Positions 1 to 9,769 of a stretch of 36,459 nucleotides of DNA are shown in pieces (positions within the stretch are counted from its first letter, which is position 1; every line of letters begins with the position of its first letter). Below the pieces are notes generated by a model. The model ran no database searches and was not told the origin of the DNA. It saw only the letters and a list, made by a program, of their open reading frames with translations. The translations under genes and the position numbers were made by a program. Source of the stretch: a virus; IMG/VR virus record IMGVR_UViG_3300046007_002835, positions 1-36,459 of that record; one strand, 5' to 3'.

Positions 1-145
1 CCCAAGCAGCTTCAGGTAAATATCTTTTTTTACCTTTTGACTTTACCTCTTTAGAAGAACCTTTCTTCTTATTTGCATAAGTTCCAGATGTCATCCATTT
101 TTGTGCTGACCAATCTCTTAAACTTTGCTGAGGATCTTTAGCCAT
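1..145 (-). CDS. Small basic protein, DUF5872-like C-terminal half (partial)
   Basis: The 3' end lies outside the window; 48 codons are visible. The start ATG overlaps the stop of the upstream gene as TAATG, so translation is probably coupled. The visible protein is Lys/Ser rich and contains DWSAQKWMTSG near residue 11 and RYLPEAAW near residue 41. From memory, this W-x-x-x-x-W plus RYLPxAAW pattern is typical of the second half of small viral proteins annotated DUF5872. The preceding gene resembles the first half of the same family, so this may be a naturally split pair. Function is unknown; position at the end of the capsid operon suggests a virion or DNA-associated protein. Confidence 0.7.
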   Translation of the reverse strand, partial: MAKDPQQSLRDWSAQKWMTSGTYANKKKGSSKEVKSKGKKRYLPEAAW

Positions 146-345
146 TACTTCTTGGTTTTATAACCACCACCTTTAGACTTATATTCTTTAGCTAAAAGTT
201 GTGCTTTTCTTGCAGACCATTCTCCAGGATCTCCACCCTTAGAACCAGCTTTAATTCTTTCAAACAAAGACTTACGCATACCAGGCTTAGTGTAAACACC
301 AGCCTGGTTAACGCGACTTTTAGTAGTAGATTTCTTTAGTGGCAT
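145..345 (-). CDS. Small basic protein, DUF5872-like N-terminal half
   Basis: 66 aa, strongly basic. It carries GSKGGDPGEWSARKAQLL followed by AKEYKSKGGGY (residues about 34-62), a pattern I associate with the first half of DUF5872-type viral proteins. Both ends are joined to neighbours by TAATG overlaps, so it is read as part of a tight three-gene run with the 124-aa protein upstream and the partial gene downstream. Probably nucleic-acid binding from its charge; this is inference. The family number is from memory and should be confirmed with a profile search. Confidence 0.75.
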   Translation of the reverse strand: MPLKKSTTKSRVNQAGVYTKPGMRKSLFERIKAGSKGGDPGEWSARKAQLLAKEYKSKGGGYKTKK

Positions 346-719
346 TATTTCATTTTTTTAGCACCACCTTTTTTCATCATAGAAGCACCATACATAGCTT
401 TAGGAACTGCAGTTTTAGGAGCTTTAGAAGTTCCACCTGAACGTCCTTTAGCTATTTTAGATGCAGAAACTTTAGCATTCTCTCCAGAGATTACACCTTT
501 AGAGCCAGCTACTTTAGAAGCAGTTACACTTTTATTAGCATTAGTCATTCCACCAGTTTTCATTTTTTTACCAGCTGTAGCACCTACCGGACTTTTTGCA
601 GCTTTGCCAGCCATAGCACCAAATGTAGCACCTGCTGCACCTCCAGCAAGTTTACCAGCTTCATAACCATAATTCATGGCTGAAGTTCCTTTTTTAGATT
701 TTTTCTTTGGAGTTAACAT
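345..719 (-). CDS. Lys/Ala/Gly-rich low-complexity basic protein
   Basis: 124 aa, rich in Lys, Ala, Gly, Ser and Thr with almost no acidic residues. It starts MLTPKKKSKKG, has an Ala/Gly stretch at about residues 22-40 (GKLAGGAAGATFGAMAGKAA) and ends in KKGGAKKMK. The composition suggests a histone-like or virion DNA-binding protein, or a protein held in the capsid, but no family is recognised. The stop overlaps the next start as TAATG. It lies 12 nt downstream of the 341-aa structural candidate in the same direction. Confidence 0.7.
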   Translation of the reverse strand: MLTPKKKSKKGTSAMNYGYEAGKLAGGAAGATFGAMAGKAAKSPVGATAGKKMKTGGMTNANKSVTASKVAGSKGVISGENAKVSASKIAKGRSGGTSKAPKTAVPKAMYGASMMKKGGAKKMK

Positions 720-731
720 TTTATATAATTT

Positions 732-1757
732 TTAAGAGTTCCATAATTTTTCAACAGAAGCTGTAACATCTTTAAGAATATCTTCATTTAAAGGATTCTT
801 AAAGTATTCTACAACATCTGATACATTTCTACCAAGTAAGCTGTTAGACTTAGCATGATAAATATGACCATCTGCCTTACTTATAATATACTTAAAAAAT
901 ACGGAATCTCTAACAATTGATTTAATTTTTAGTGTTTCCATATCCATATTTACTGCATCAATGAAAGATTTAGCTGCTCTTTCTTTATTAGTCTCACCAC
1001 CCTCTCCATTAATGTACATATCCATATTCTCATAGATAATGTCATTTGGTGTTGATTTTCTGTACTGTGTACTATTAAGATCAACAACTTTTGCAATGTA
1101 GAATAGTTTAGTACTATTCTTATCAAATAATTTCTGAAGTTCAGAAAGTGCTTTGTTACGCATTTTCTTGTACTCAGTTCTAACCATCACAGTTTCTTCT
1201 TCTTTATCTAGATAAAACTTAGGTGGTTTTGCTTTTGATCTTGCATCTTCATAACTCTTTGCTATAATTGAAAATGCCCCAGCTTCAATAGCATAAATCT
1301 TAATTCTATCAAAAGGATCTTTTGGATCTAAAAATACTGGCTCATTACCACATTTAATATCAATCTTATTCCAGAAATCTTTATTGTCTGGTTTAAGTAA
1401 TTTAACTTTGTTCCAAAAATCCTTATCCTCAATATCTAAAACATTAGCTGCAAGTTCTCTTTCAAGTTCTGCAACTGCTGTTCTTATTTCTCTAATTTTT
1501 GCTTCTCTTTGATCTGATGGTAATGTTTTAATTTCTGGAGCAAATTCATTAAGCCCAGTAATATATCTTGTTACACCATTTACTTCAAGACAAGCTAATT
1601 GTTCTTGGTGCTTTACACCATCAAACAAAACTTGTTGGTAATTTTCTAATCCCATGTTTGACATTCTGCTGTCAAAGTATGGTCTAATAGCAATAGCTGT
1701 TTTTCTTGCGGTGGCAGCTTTGTTAATTTCCACCATTGTAAATTCTGCGTTTTCCAT
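732..1757 (-). CDS. Putative virion structural protein downstream of major capsid gene
   Basis: 341 aa, soluble, mixed alpha/beta by eye, with a helical stretch at about residues 80-108 and no signal peptide or membrane segment. It follows the capsid gene and its terminator, with its own A-rich leader (AAAACCAACAAAA before ATG). In crAss-like phages the gene after the major capsid protein encodes a conserved virion protein of similar size, and the placement here fits that. No catalytic motif is visible. A decoration or connector role is possible but cannot be decided from sequence alone. Confidence 0.7.
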   Translation of the reverse strand: MENAEFTMVEINKAATARKTAIAIRPYFDSRMSNMGLENYQQVLFDGVKHQEQLACLEVNGVTRYITGLNEFAPEIKTLPSDQREAKIREIRTAVAELERELAANVLDIEDKDFWNKVKLLKPDNKDFWNKIDIKCGNEPVFLDPKDPFDRIKIYAIEAGAFSIIAKSYEDARSKAKPPKFYLDKEEETVMVRTEYKKMRNKALSELQKLFDKNSTKLFYIAKVVDLNSTQYRKSTPNDIIYENMDMYINGEGGETNKERAAKSFIDAVNMDMETLKIKSIVRDSVFFKYIISKADGHIYHAKSNSLLGRNVSDVVEYFKNPLNEDILKDVTASVEKLWNS

Positions 1758-1790
1758 TTTTGTTGGTTTTAAATGTTAATTAAAAATAAG

Positions 1791-1818
1791 TAAAAAGAGG
1801 GAGATTTTACTCTCCCTC
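1791..1818 (-). terminator. Rho-independent terminator after the capsid gene
   Basis: On the minus strand an 8-bp stem GAGGGAGA / TCTCCCTC with a 6-nt loop is followed by a T-run. It lies just after the major capsid gene stop and before the next gene, so it would cap or attenuate the capsid transcript. Confidence 0.9.
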
Positions 1819-1833
1819 TCATACTCTGATCTA

Positions 1834-3453
1834 TTATAGAGAGCCACCAGTGATTGGGTTTCTCATAACAATTTTCAAGACTTTTGTAGGGTCTTTTACC
1901 CAGATAGCTGGCATTGTTTGAGACATCATCACACGGTACCCGTTGAATTGTCCAGAAGACTGGAATCCTTGAGTTCTTCCCATGTAGTCCATAGTACCAT
2001 TTTGGTACCACCACTTCAATTGGTTATCCCAAGAAAGTTTCAACATAAAGATGTTATCATTAGTGTTATCAGTGATATCAAAGATGATAAAGCTGTAAGA
2101 AGATAATGGGAAACCATCAATGATTGGGTTCTCAATATCATTTGTATGAACATTGTCAAATGCTGGGTTAAGAACAAACTTAACATTTGCCAAGAATGGA
2201 ATTACATATGAAGTATAAGCAAATCCAAAGTTCAAGTCCATACCTTTACCAGTGATAGCACCAATATCAGCAGCCTGAATTAACAAACCTGAAGAGATAG
2301 CTTCTTGCTTGATGGCCTCATTAACCATACGCATACCACCCATACCAGTTTGTACAATAAGAGATCTTTTTGGATCTGGTCCTTGGAACTCAACCTTACC
2401 ATTGAAGAAGTTATAGATTTCTCCACGGAATAAGTCAAGAGTAAAGTTATTTTTGTTGTATACTCTTTTGAACGCATTGTTCAATTGTTGCCAAAGTCCA
2501 ACAGATAATCTGATATCATCTGGACCATCTTGCTTAACTTTACCTCCTTGTCCCCACATTAAGTAAGTCTCAATGTCAGTTGCAATTTTAGAAAGGTGAG
2601 CTGCTTCCATGTTTGTCAAGAAAGTTCTAGACAAATCTCCGTTATCAAATGCTTTTTTAACAGCATCTTTACCCATAACTTTTACCATATCCTCTAAAGA
2701 TGTGATAGATGGATCAGTAACATTTTTGTCAAATGTTCTCCAGATCTCTGTTACAGGAATAGTACCATCTGCATTCATACCACCTTTGATCATTAAGTCT
2801 GCTCTAGAAGAGATAGAATAATGTACGTGAGCTTCAGCACCACCAACAAAGTTGTAGTATTCACGGAAACCAGCTTGTGTAATGATGTCAGAAAATCTTT
2901 CACCATACTCACCTCTTGCAGAACCTTTTCTGAAGAATCTAGTTCCATTAGCTAAATATGCATTGTCTAAGAATCTAGTGTTGTCATTATTTACAAGTTG
3001 AACAGTGTAAATAAATCCATCACCAATTGGAAGAATGTCTTCATCTGTGATGTACAATTCCACACCATTATACTTGTCATAAGTAATAATGTCACCGTGA
3101 CCAAATTCTCTACGGCTTAATTTAATTCTGAAGGTTGTTCCATCAATACCTTTGAAGGTATTTGTTGGCTCAATATCTTCAATTACATATGGAAGATCTG
3201 TAGAGACAGGAGTCTGCCACTTATACTCTCCACGAGCATTATCAACCATAATTACATTTTTGCCACCAAAGCTAGAAAGCTGATAAAGGGGCATTTCTAC
3301 TTTTTGAGCCATAGCCCAAAGGTCTACTGGACCTAAATCCATAGGTTCAGCATCTTTTAACATATTCACTAAGTGATAAGAGTCTACATGCGATGAAGCT
3401 TGGTAGGCTGTATCTCTCAGGAATATCCCATTGTTTAAAATTGGAGTTGCCAT
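1834..3453 (-). CDS. Major capsid protein (HK97-fold, crAss-like)
   Basis: 539 aa, the size expected for crAss-like major capsid proteins. The protein starts MATPILNNGIF, is soluble throughout, has no signal sequence, and shows regular short beta-strand and helix alternation (for example residues 160-230 and 330-420). Context is the main support: portal, scaffold-like gene, this gene, then a structural gene, all on one strand, with a strong terminator directly downstream as expected for a very highly expressed product. The leader is A-rich without a Shine-Dalgarno site. The assignment is by position, size and resemblance, not by a catalytic motif. An alternative would be another abundant virion protein, but no other gene in the block fits better. 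Confidence 0.85.
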   Translation of the reverse strand: MATPILNNGIFLRDTAYQASSHVDSYHLVNMLKDAEPMDLGPVDLWAMAQKVEMPLYQLSSFGGKNVIMVDNARGEYKWQTPVSTDLPYVIEDIEPTNTFKGIDGTTFRIKLSRREFGHGDIITYDKYNGVELYITDEDILPIGDGFIYTVQLVNNDNTRFLDNAYLANGTRFFRKGSARGEYGERFSDIITQAGFREYYNFVGGAEAHVHYSISSRADLMIKGGMNADGTIPVTEIWRTFDKNVTDPSITSLEDMVKVMGKDAVKKAFDNGDLSRTFLTNMEAAHLSKIATDIETYLMWGQGGKVKQDGPDDIRLSVGLWQQLNNAFKRVYNKNNFTLDLFRGEIYNFFNGKVEFQGPDPKRSLIVQTGMGGMRMVNEAIKQEAISSGLLIQAADIGAITGKGMDLNFGFAYTSYVIPFLANVKFVLNPAFDNVHTNDIENPIIDGFPLSSYSFIIFDITDNTNDNIFMLKLSWDNQLKWWYQNGTMDYMGRTQGFQSSGQFNGYRVMMSQTMPAIWVKDPTKVLKIVMRNPITGGSL

Positions 3454-3481
3454 TTTTATATTTGTTTTATTTGTTACTTAA

Positions 3482-4723
3482 TTAAAATCTCTTGAAGAAT
3501 CCACCTCTTGAGATAGTTTTTTGCGGTTTGCTAGTTCTTGTTTTTGAATCATATTCTCTATCATCATTTACAGAAGAAGTAATTTTTCTAGCTTGTTCTG
3601 TCTTTAATTGTCTTACAACTTTTTCTGTAGCTTGCTTACCACCTTGCTCTTTTATCTTTGACTTATATCCATTTGGATCTGCAAGTAACCAAAGTGCCTC
3701 AGCAATTAAATCATGTCTTGGTTCTACAAACTGATATTTCTCTAATAAGTGGCCTAGTAAGTTTGTAGGTTTACCAGATATAGATGGATAATTAGGTTGT
3801 ACTAATCCGGAGTATAACATACTTTGAACTTTCTTATCTAATCTTATTCCACCTATCTCACCATTAACAAGAGTACTATATACATTATCTGTATAAGCTC
3901 TAGCTGCTTCTTCTTGCTGTTGCCTTTTTAATTCTTGTTCAGCAAGTTGTCTAGCAACTATTTCTTCTTGCATTCTATCTAACTTTGGTTTAAACTGATT
4001 AGCCTTTTGTTCAAGTCTATTCATATCTTTCCAGTCATTGATTTCTTCTTCAATTTCTTCTGGAGTACCAAAGCTTGTAGCATATAAATACTGACGTGCA
4101 ATTTCTGCTTGATCATATTCATCAGATGGATCTAGTTGTCTCATCTCTTCTACTTGAGCAAGAGTTCTAAAGAGACCTTTAAGATCTGTACCACCATCTG
4201 CTACATACTTAGCTGCATACTGAAGTTCTTCTGGAAGTGCATTAAAAAACTCTTTTGGAGTATTTTCTCTTACTGCATTTTCTCTTTCCTGGAAGTTTGC
4301 TTCAAATAGTTCACGGAAATCTTTTGTAGTATATTCTTCTAATGGTTTGTCATCATCAAAAGGTACTAAAGATCCTTCCTCAATCATTTTTTGTGCTAAT
4401 TCAGCAAGACCAGATTTATCAATCTTTGGTCTACCCTTATTACCAGCATCTTCTTCTTGAGTAATTAAACTATCTAACTCAGCTATAGTTTCTTCTACTT
4501 CTTCTTTCTTTGCTACTTCTTCTTTAGAAGCAGGCTTGTCAAGGAACGAGGTATCTGTAGTTTCCTTTGAAAATACAGATTTTGGTTTTTCTTCTTCTAC
4601 TGGTAGCATTACATTTTCTGCTCCCGGCATTCCAAACATCTCATCAATATTTACATCTACATTCCCTACCAGTGTAGAGTCCTGTACCTGACCTTTGTCA
4701 GATTTGTTTTCTAATTCTTCCAT
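3482..4723 (-). CDS. Scaffold-like structural protein between portal and capsid
   Basis: 413 aa. Residues 1-120 are very acidic and look disordered (Glu/Asp/Lys rich). A predicted helical coiled-coil segment rich in Gln/Glu/Arg lies at about residues 235-285 (QEEIVARQLAEQELKRQQQ). The C-terminus is basic and ends RGGFFKRF. A disordered acidic region plus long helices and a basic C-terminal tip is typical of capsid assembly scaffolds, and the location between portal and capsid genes fits. crAss-like phages carry an equivalent gene here. Leader AACCAACACAT before ATG. No protease motif was seen. Confidence 0.75.
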   Translation of the reverse strand: MEELENKSDKGQVQDSTLVGNVDVNIDEMFGMPGAENVMLPVEEEKPKSVFSKETTDTSFLDKPASKEEVAKKEEVEETIAELDSLITQEEDAGNKGRPKIDKSGLAELAQKMIEEGSLVPFDDDKPLEEYTTKDFRELFEANFQERENAVRENTPKEFFNALPEELQYAAKYVADGGTDLKGLFRTLAQVEEMRQLDPSDEYDQAEIARQYLYATSFGTPEEIEEEINDWKDMNRLEQKANQFKPKLDRMQEEIVARQLAEQELKRQQQEEAARAYTDNVYSTLVNGEIGGIRLDKKVQSMLYSGLVQPNYPSISGKPTNLLGHLLEKYQFVEPRHDLIAEALWLLADPNGYKSKIKEQGGKQATEKVVRQLKTEQARKITSSVNDDREYDSKTRTSKPQKTISRGGFFKRF

Positions 4724-4814
4724 ATGTGTTGGTTTTGTTTATAATTTAATATAAGAAATAAACTTCAAAAATTTATGATAATAAAATTTATTTTTCGCAC
4801 TATATAGCTAAGTA

Positions 4815-7565
4815 CTATTCTTTTTCTTTATTTTTATTTTTATTATCGTATTTATTTTTGTTTTCTCTGGCTATTTGTAGCTGTTTATCTGCTATTTCTT
4901 TCTGTGCCATGATCTTTTCTCTCTCTATATCCATCTTCTGAGACTGTCTTAAGTTTTCATTAGATTGCTTTTCAATCTGTAAACTTGTTTGTTGCTCATA
5001 AGCTTCTGACTGTCTTATCTCTTTCATAGCATCTGCATAATCAGATATTTGATTTTTATTTACATCTGCCATAGAGCCATAACCTGCTGCTTTAATTTCA
5101 GCAACCAAGATATCTCTTTGTCTATCTTTTTCTTTTTCAGCAGCTTGTGCATCAAGTTTCATCTTCTCAGTTTGCTGCATTGACTGTAATTGCTGTTGTT
5201 GCATTTGCTGTTGTTGCTGTAGTTCTTGTTGTTTTTGTGATGATATTTTTTCTTCAGAAGCTTTAAGAACATTATTAAGCTCTGCAATTGAATCAGATTG
5301 TACTATTCTTCCAAGATCATAAATACTTGCTCCAGTAGTATTATTTTGAATAGCCATTTGTTTTAACTGTTCTAATACAGATCTATGATTAGCAGTTGTA
5401 GAACAATAAATATTTAAATCTCTCATTAAGAGATCTGTACCATTTACTTCAAAGTTTACTTTCTCATCTGCAGAAGTTGTATATGTAAGTCTTGCAGATG
5501 GTTTTGTAGAGTTATAGTATTGTGCCAAGTCAGTTCTCATTTGATGAACTCTTGGCATTAGATAATCACAGTGCTGAATAAAGAATACTTCTGTCTGTGC
5601 ATATGACGCTTGTAAAGCTTGTTCTACTCCGGTAGCTGTAGTTTGAGATAACTGTTGACCCATTCTTTGTGGGTTAACACCTATTACTTCATATGCTTGT
5701 TGCTTAAAGTGATTAGCTAAACTAATTCTTGACATTAATCTTTCTGTCTGAGAAAGATCTAGTTTTTGAAAATGCTGGAAGTTTAATGCATTCTCTGTAT
5801 TTGTAATAGATGTATCCAAAGGTAACATCTGGAAGTTCTTCATTGCAACATATGCTTTAGCATAGTTTCCTTTACCCCAGTCTTCTCCAAGAGAATGTTT
5901 AGGTAGAGTATTCTGATCAAGCATGATAATAGTACCTAGTTCATCTACTAAGATATCTGCAATCTGATTGTTTACAATGTTATATCCAATCTGATATGGC
6001 TTCATTAGATCTATAAGTGCAGTAGACTTAGTATTTCTATCTGAGAACACAGAACCTTCTACTGGTAACTTACAACCATATAAACTTTGATCTCCTTTAA
6101 ATTGGAACTTTAATGCTCCAATTTTATTTTTTTGTACACCAATATATATTGGAGAGAATCCTCCTGGATTATTCATACCCCAGAAAGAAGGAATGTTTGG
6201 ACCAATTTTAATACCACCCCAAACTTCATTAATCCAAATCCAATCTATATGCTCACCTTGTACAAGAGTATCTTTAGTTTTGTTTTTGAATAATCTATTA
6301 TCATATATTGGTTTGTCTGTTACTTCATAATCTTCTGTAACAATTTCATTTGCAACTTCTCCAGTTTCTGAAATCTTTGTAAGGTGACCAACTTTTCTTT
6401 GTGACTTCCAATATGCTGTAGTTACTCTTAATAGATATGCAGTACCTTGATCAAAGTAATCTTCACCTTGTGAAAGTATTTGATTTATAATATCGCCACC
6501 ATCTGTAATTGAGTTTGCAACTGCAGTTGTATACTGTCTATATGCAAGAGAAGGCATATTAACATTCCATTCATGAGATTTTGTGCCGTCATAATATGTA
6601 CCATCATTTTGATATCCACCAACTATATAACCACCAGATCTAATAGGATAGATTGCTTCTAATGCCTTTAATTGTTCTTCAGACATAATATATCCAAACT
6701 TGTCTATTACATCTGATACAGTAAACATATCTATCTTACCTACCCAGTTACCTTGTGATATATATCTTGCATCTGGAGATTTGTGATAGAATGTAACTAC
6801 TGGATTCCAGAGTTCTACCTCATAGTCATCTTCCATCATGTGGAAGTGCCAGAACTCTCTATCTGTAATAAGCATGTCTCTAAAGGCTCTTTCCTCTAGC
6901 TCATCCATTCTAAATCTTTCAACATCTACTTTATGCTGATGATATGCCCACTGCTCTATCATAGATCTATAATCTTTCTTAAAGAAAGATTCTATCTCTG
7001 GTAATGTTTTAAGATTTTCTGGTGATACTTGCTCTTGTACTTCAGGTGCTTGAGGATCTATTCCCTGCTCTATTAATGCAGTAACAATTTTTAACTGTGC
7101 ATCTGCTAAAAGAGTTTCTTCTACCATCTGTCTTTTTTCTTCTAGCATCTCATTATATGAGAACTCATCTACCGCTCTATATGTCAGTTTAGTTGATCTT
7201 TTAGCAAACTCTGCTACTAACACATTAATTACGTTTGGAATAATTGGATAGAACTTTAACTCAAGAGCTGTTGCTTCTTCTCTGGTTAATATTTCTACTA
7301 TATCTCTATATTCATTATTCTCCTCAATTATATAATCTGTTCTATCTATAATTCCCTTTGCAAGTTTATAGTTCTTCATTAGTCTTCTTGCATTTCTTCT
7401 GATTTGCTTAAGACCATTCCATTCTAACCAGTCTAAGTTCCAAGCTGCCCATTCTTCATCTTTATCTTTCTTAGATAAAAACTGTAGAGGCTGGGTAATA
7501 CTACCCATCCTATTTTGTTCTGTTTTAGCTCCTTTTTTTAACTGTAATGCGTTATATACCTGCAT
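4815..7565 (-). CDS. Portal protein
   Basis: 916 aa. It lies directly downstream of the large terminase gene (2-nt gap) and upstream of scaffold and capsid genes, the standard position for the portal. The first 770 residues are a mixed alpha/beta region rich in Tyr/Trp/Asn. Residues about 775-800 are a Gln-rich run and the remainder is a long Lys/Glu/Gln coiled coil ending NKNKNKEKE. The long helical C-terminus would form the portal barrel inside the head, as in podoviruses. The size fits a crAss-like portal. A 91-nt AT-rich gap follows before the scaffold gene and may hold a promoter. Confidence 0.88.
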   Translation of the reverse strand: MQVYNALQLKKGAKTEQNRMGSITQPLQFLSKKDKDEEWAAWNLDWLEWNGLKQIRRNARRLMKNYKLAKGIIDRTDYIIEENNEYRDIVEILTREEATALELKFYPIIPNVINVLVAEFAKRSTKLTYRAVDEFSYNEMLEEKRQMVEETLLADAQLKIVTALIEQGIDPQAPEVQEQVSPENLKTLPEIESFFKKDYRSMIEQWAYHQHKVDVERFRMDELEERAFRDMLITDREFWHFHMMEDDYEVELWNPVVTFYHKSPDARYISQGNWVGKIDMFTVSDVIDKFGYIMSEEQLKALEAIYPIRSGGYIVGGYQNDGTYYDGTKSHEWNVNMPSLAYRQYTTAVANSITDGGDIINQILSQGEDYFDQGTAYLLRVTTAYWKSQRKVGHLTKISETGEVANEIVTEDYEVTDKPIYDNRLFKNKTKDTLVQGEHIDWIWINEVWGGIKIGPNIPSFWGMNNPGGFSPIYIGVQKNKIGALKFQFKGDQSLYGCKLPVEGSVFSDRNTKSTALIDLMKPYQIGYNIVNNQIADILVDELGTIIMLDQNTLPKHSLGEDWGKGNYAKAYVAMKNFQMLPLDTSITNTENALNFQHFQKLDLSQTERLMSRISLANHFKQQAYEVIGVNPQRMGQQLSQTTATGVEQALQASYAQTEVFFIQHCDYLMPRVHQMRTDLAQYYNSTKPSARLTYTTSADEKVNFEVNGTDLLMRDLNIYCSTTANHRSVLEQLKQMAIQNNTTGASIYDLGRIVQSDSIAELNNVLKASEEKISSQKQQELQQQQQMQQQQLQSMQQTEKMKLDAQAAEKEKDRQRDILVAEIKAAGYGSMADVNKNQISDYADAMKEIRQSEAYEQQTSLQIEKQSNENLRQSQKMDIEREKIMAQKEIADKQLQIARENKNKYDNKNKNKEKE

Positions 7566-7567
7566 AG

Positions 7568-9769
7568 TTATTTTATATTTTTAAATGGTGATTTTTTAAA
7601 TACCGAACCATTTGTTAATCTACCGTTATTACCCATGTGCCTAAATGGACTACTATTTAATTTAAACAAATTTTCTGACTTTTGCAAGTTTTTAGCGGCA
7701 TCATCCATTATAGTTCTTCTTGCATATCCCCTATTAGATTGTTGCACTCTCATAAATGCAACTAATGCTGTAAATGCTACAAGTCTATCCACGTTCAGAC
7801 CATCTGTATATTCTTGCATCTCTTTGAGTAACATTGGATCTGGAATTCTTTCTATACCATATTTAGTCTTAACAATTGTACCATCCGGTTTTGTAACTGT
7901 ATCTAACTCCTCCTTACAATATTCAATAGCATAACTTAATAAGTGACCTTTAAATAAATTACCAGTATTTCTCCAACCATACTCTTGGTATACGTTAGTA
8001 TTAGCACCTAGATCCTTTAAAAACATGATCTGACTCTTTGGTACAAGATACCTTTGTTTTTTCTTAGATATCATGTATTGTATAAATAAAGAGATGTTAC
8101 TTTCTATTAGTGCCCAGGCATTATACCATTCTATTATTAGCTCTAACTTCTGATGTGTTTTATTTATATCATCATATCTACCACACCATGATGCAACAAT
8201 TTTATCTTGTTCTATATATGTTTCTGTTTCTACACCCGTATGTCTAGTTACTTGTATAGGGGCTTTCATTACAAATATAGAACACAATGAATCTGATGTA
8301 GTTGTCTTACCTTCTGATACAGGGTCAATAGAAGCATAATACTGTCCGAACTCTGGATCCTTAACCGGTCTTTCCCATACAACAAGAGTACCTGTTTTAT
8401 CTTCTAATTTTTTAGATACGGGAAACTGCATGATGGGCAGCTTATTAGTTTCCTTAACTTTTGGCTTTCCATTCTCATCATAGAATATATCTAAGAATTC
8501 ATATGCATATTCTTTCTCATCTATTCTTCTCTGCTGTGCTGCTACCAGATGTGTTGGGAATACAGAGACTGATCTATGTGCAAATGCTTCTTCAATATTT
8601 CTAGGGTGCTGAGATATTCTTAACTGGTAGTCTTCTGGAGATAAATCTTTCTTCCACTGTTCAAATTGATTCTCAAGTGCAACTAATGCTTCTTCTACAA
8701 GTGAATTACCATATTGATCTATATGTGGTGGCATAGACCATTGCTCAGGAATAAACAATCCTGAGAGACCTTCTGTTCCTTTGCTATCTATCAAGTTTGT
8801 TTCTACCGCATAGATATCTTTAGATGTAGGGTTTAGAATCATATCCTTAAGGGGATTACACTGAGATAAATCTCCTACTGATCCTGCAGCTATAAACATA
8901 CCAGTAGTAATTAAACCAGATCTCATTGCTGGCCTCATATACTCATATGTTTGATCCATCTTTGGTGCAATACCAGCCTCCTCATGGAAGAAGAATTTTA
9001 CTGGACCCCCTACACCATTTGTAGGATCTTTCTCAAATGACATGCCCTGCATTGTACCTTTGAGACCTACTTCATTTTTTCTATCTCCCTTTCTTACTTC
9101 AATCTTTTGCTGCCACATCATTACCTTATGTGGTGTCATTGGTCTATACCATGCGGTATGCTCATTTAAGAAAGCAGCATATTCATCTAAGAACTTCCAT
9201 GAACCTTTCTCATTTATATAGTCTTTAAGACTTGCTCCTATCTTTAAAGTAACCCCAGATTCAAACCAAATCTGATTTAATAGTTTGGCCATGTGAAAAT
9301 AAGAAGATGCTATCTGTCTTTTTTTTAGAATAGCTACATGCTTATAGTTGAGCTCTGCCAATAGTTCATAGAGGGCCATGTGATACTGGGCGTCACGTAT
9401 TTTAGCAAAGTCAAAAATTTGTTGTTCTTTATCAAATATTGGTAAGAAGTTAAGCCACATGTAGTAATCTCTTGTAAGGTACCAGGTGTTTTCTCCTGAC
9501 TTATAGATAACTCCTCTTCTACATCTAAGTTTTTGATCATCCCAGTAATTGATAAAATCTTTGGATTTAAAGGGTGCGTCACAATAGTATCCATTGTCTC
9601 TAAACTTTCTTGATTCTGTATTAAATAGTAAGCTAGTTTCATCAAATTTATATTTACCGGGTTCATCAAAAATATCTCTTACAAACTTAGAAAATTCCTC
9701 TCTTGAGGAAAAGTCTGTAATAGTCCAATTTCCATTATCATAGGTTGGTATATTTTCAAATATTTCCAT
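7568..9769 (-). CDS. terL: Terminase large subunit (ATPase-nuclease)
   Basis: 733 aa. It pumps DNA into the capsid and cuts it. The ATPase part shows a degenerate Walker A-like segment at residues 149-156 (KKRQIASS) and a Walker B with catalytic acids at 257-265 (VKFFFHEEA). The RNase H-like nuclease part shows motif I at 478-488 (YASIDPVSEGK, acid D482), motif II ESN at 556-558, and a late acid in LNVDRLVAF. Length and motif order match crAss-like TerL. The start overlaps the stop of the 171-aa gene as TAATG, so the two are coupled, and the portal follows after 2 nt. Confidence 0.93.
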   Translation of the reverse strand: MEIFENIPTYDNGNWTITDFSSREEFSKFVRDIFDEPGKYKFDETSLLFNTESRKFRDNGYYCDAPFKSKDFINYWDDQKLRCRRGVIYKSGENTWYLTRDYYMWLNFLPIFDKEQQIFDFAKIRDAQYHMALYELLAELNYKHVAILKKRQIASSYFHMAKLLNQIWFESGVTLKIGASLKDYINEKGSWKFLDEYAAFLNEHTAWYRPMTPHKVMMWQQKIEVRKGDRKNEVGLKGTMQGMSFEKDPTNGVGGPVKFFFHEEAGIAPKMDQTYEYMRPAMRSGLITTGMFIAAGSVGDLSQCNPLKDMILNPTSKDIYAVETNLIDSKGTEGLSGLFIPEQWSMPPHIDQYGNSLVEEALVALENQFEQWKKDLSPEDYQLRISQHPRNIEEAFAHRSVSVFPTHLVAAQQRRIDEKEYAYEFLDIFYDENGKPKVKETNKLPIMQFPVSKKLEDKTGTLVVWERPVKDPEFGQYYASIDPVSEGKTTTSDSLCSIFVMKAPIQVTRHTGVETETYIEQDKIVASWCGRYDDINKTHQKLELIIEWYNAWALIESNISLFIQYMISKKKQRYLVPKSQIMFLKDLGANTNVYQEYGWRNTGNLFKGHLLSYAIEYCKEELDTVTKPDGTIVKTKYGIERIPDPMLLKEMQEYTDGLNVDRLVAFTALVAFMRVQQSNRGYARRTIMDDAAKNLQKSENLFKLNSSPFRHMGNNGRLTNGSVFKKSPFKNIK

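Noticed and set aside
1769-2014. Minus-strand 81-codon ORF overlapping the capsid gene end
   Set aside because: It is another frame of the capsid gene running through its terminator. The capsid frame has the expected size and context.
5160-5240. CAA/CAG-type triplet repeat as an independent element
   Set aside because: It lies in frame in the portal gene and encodes the Gln-rich start of the C-terminal coiled coil.
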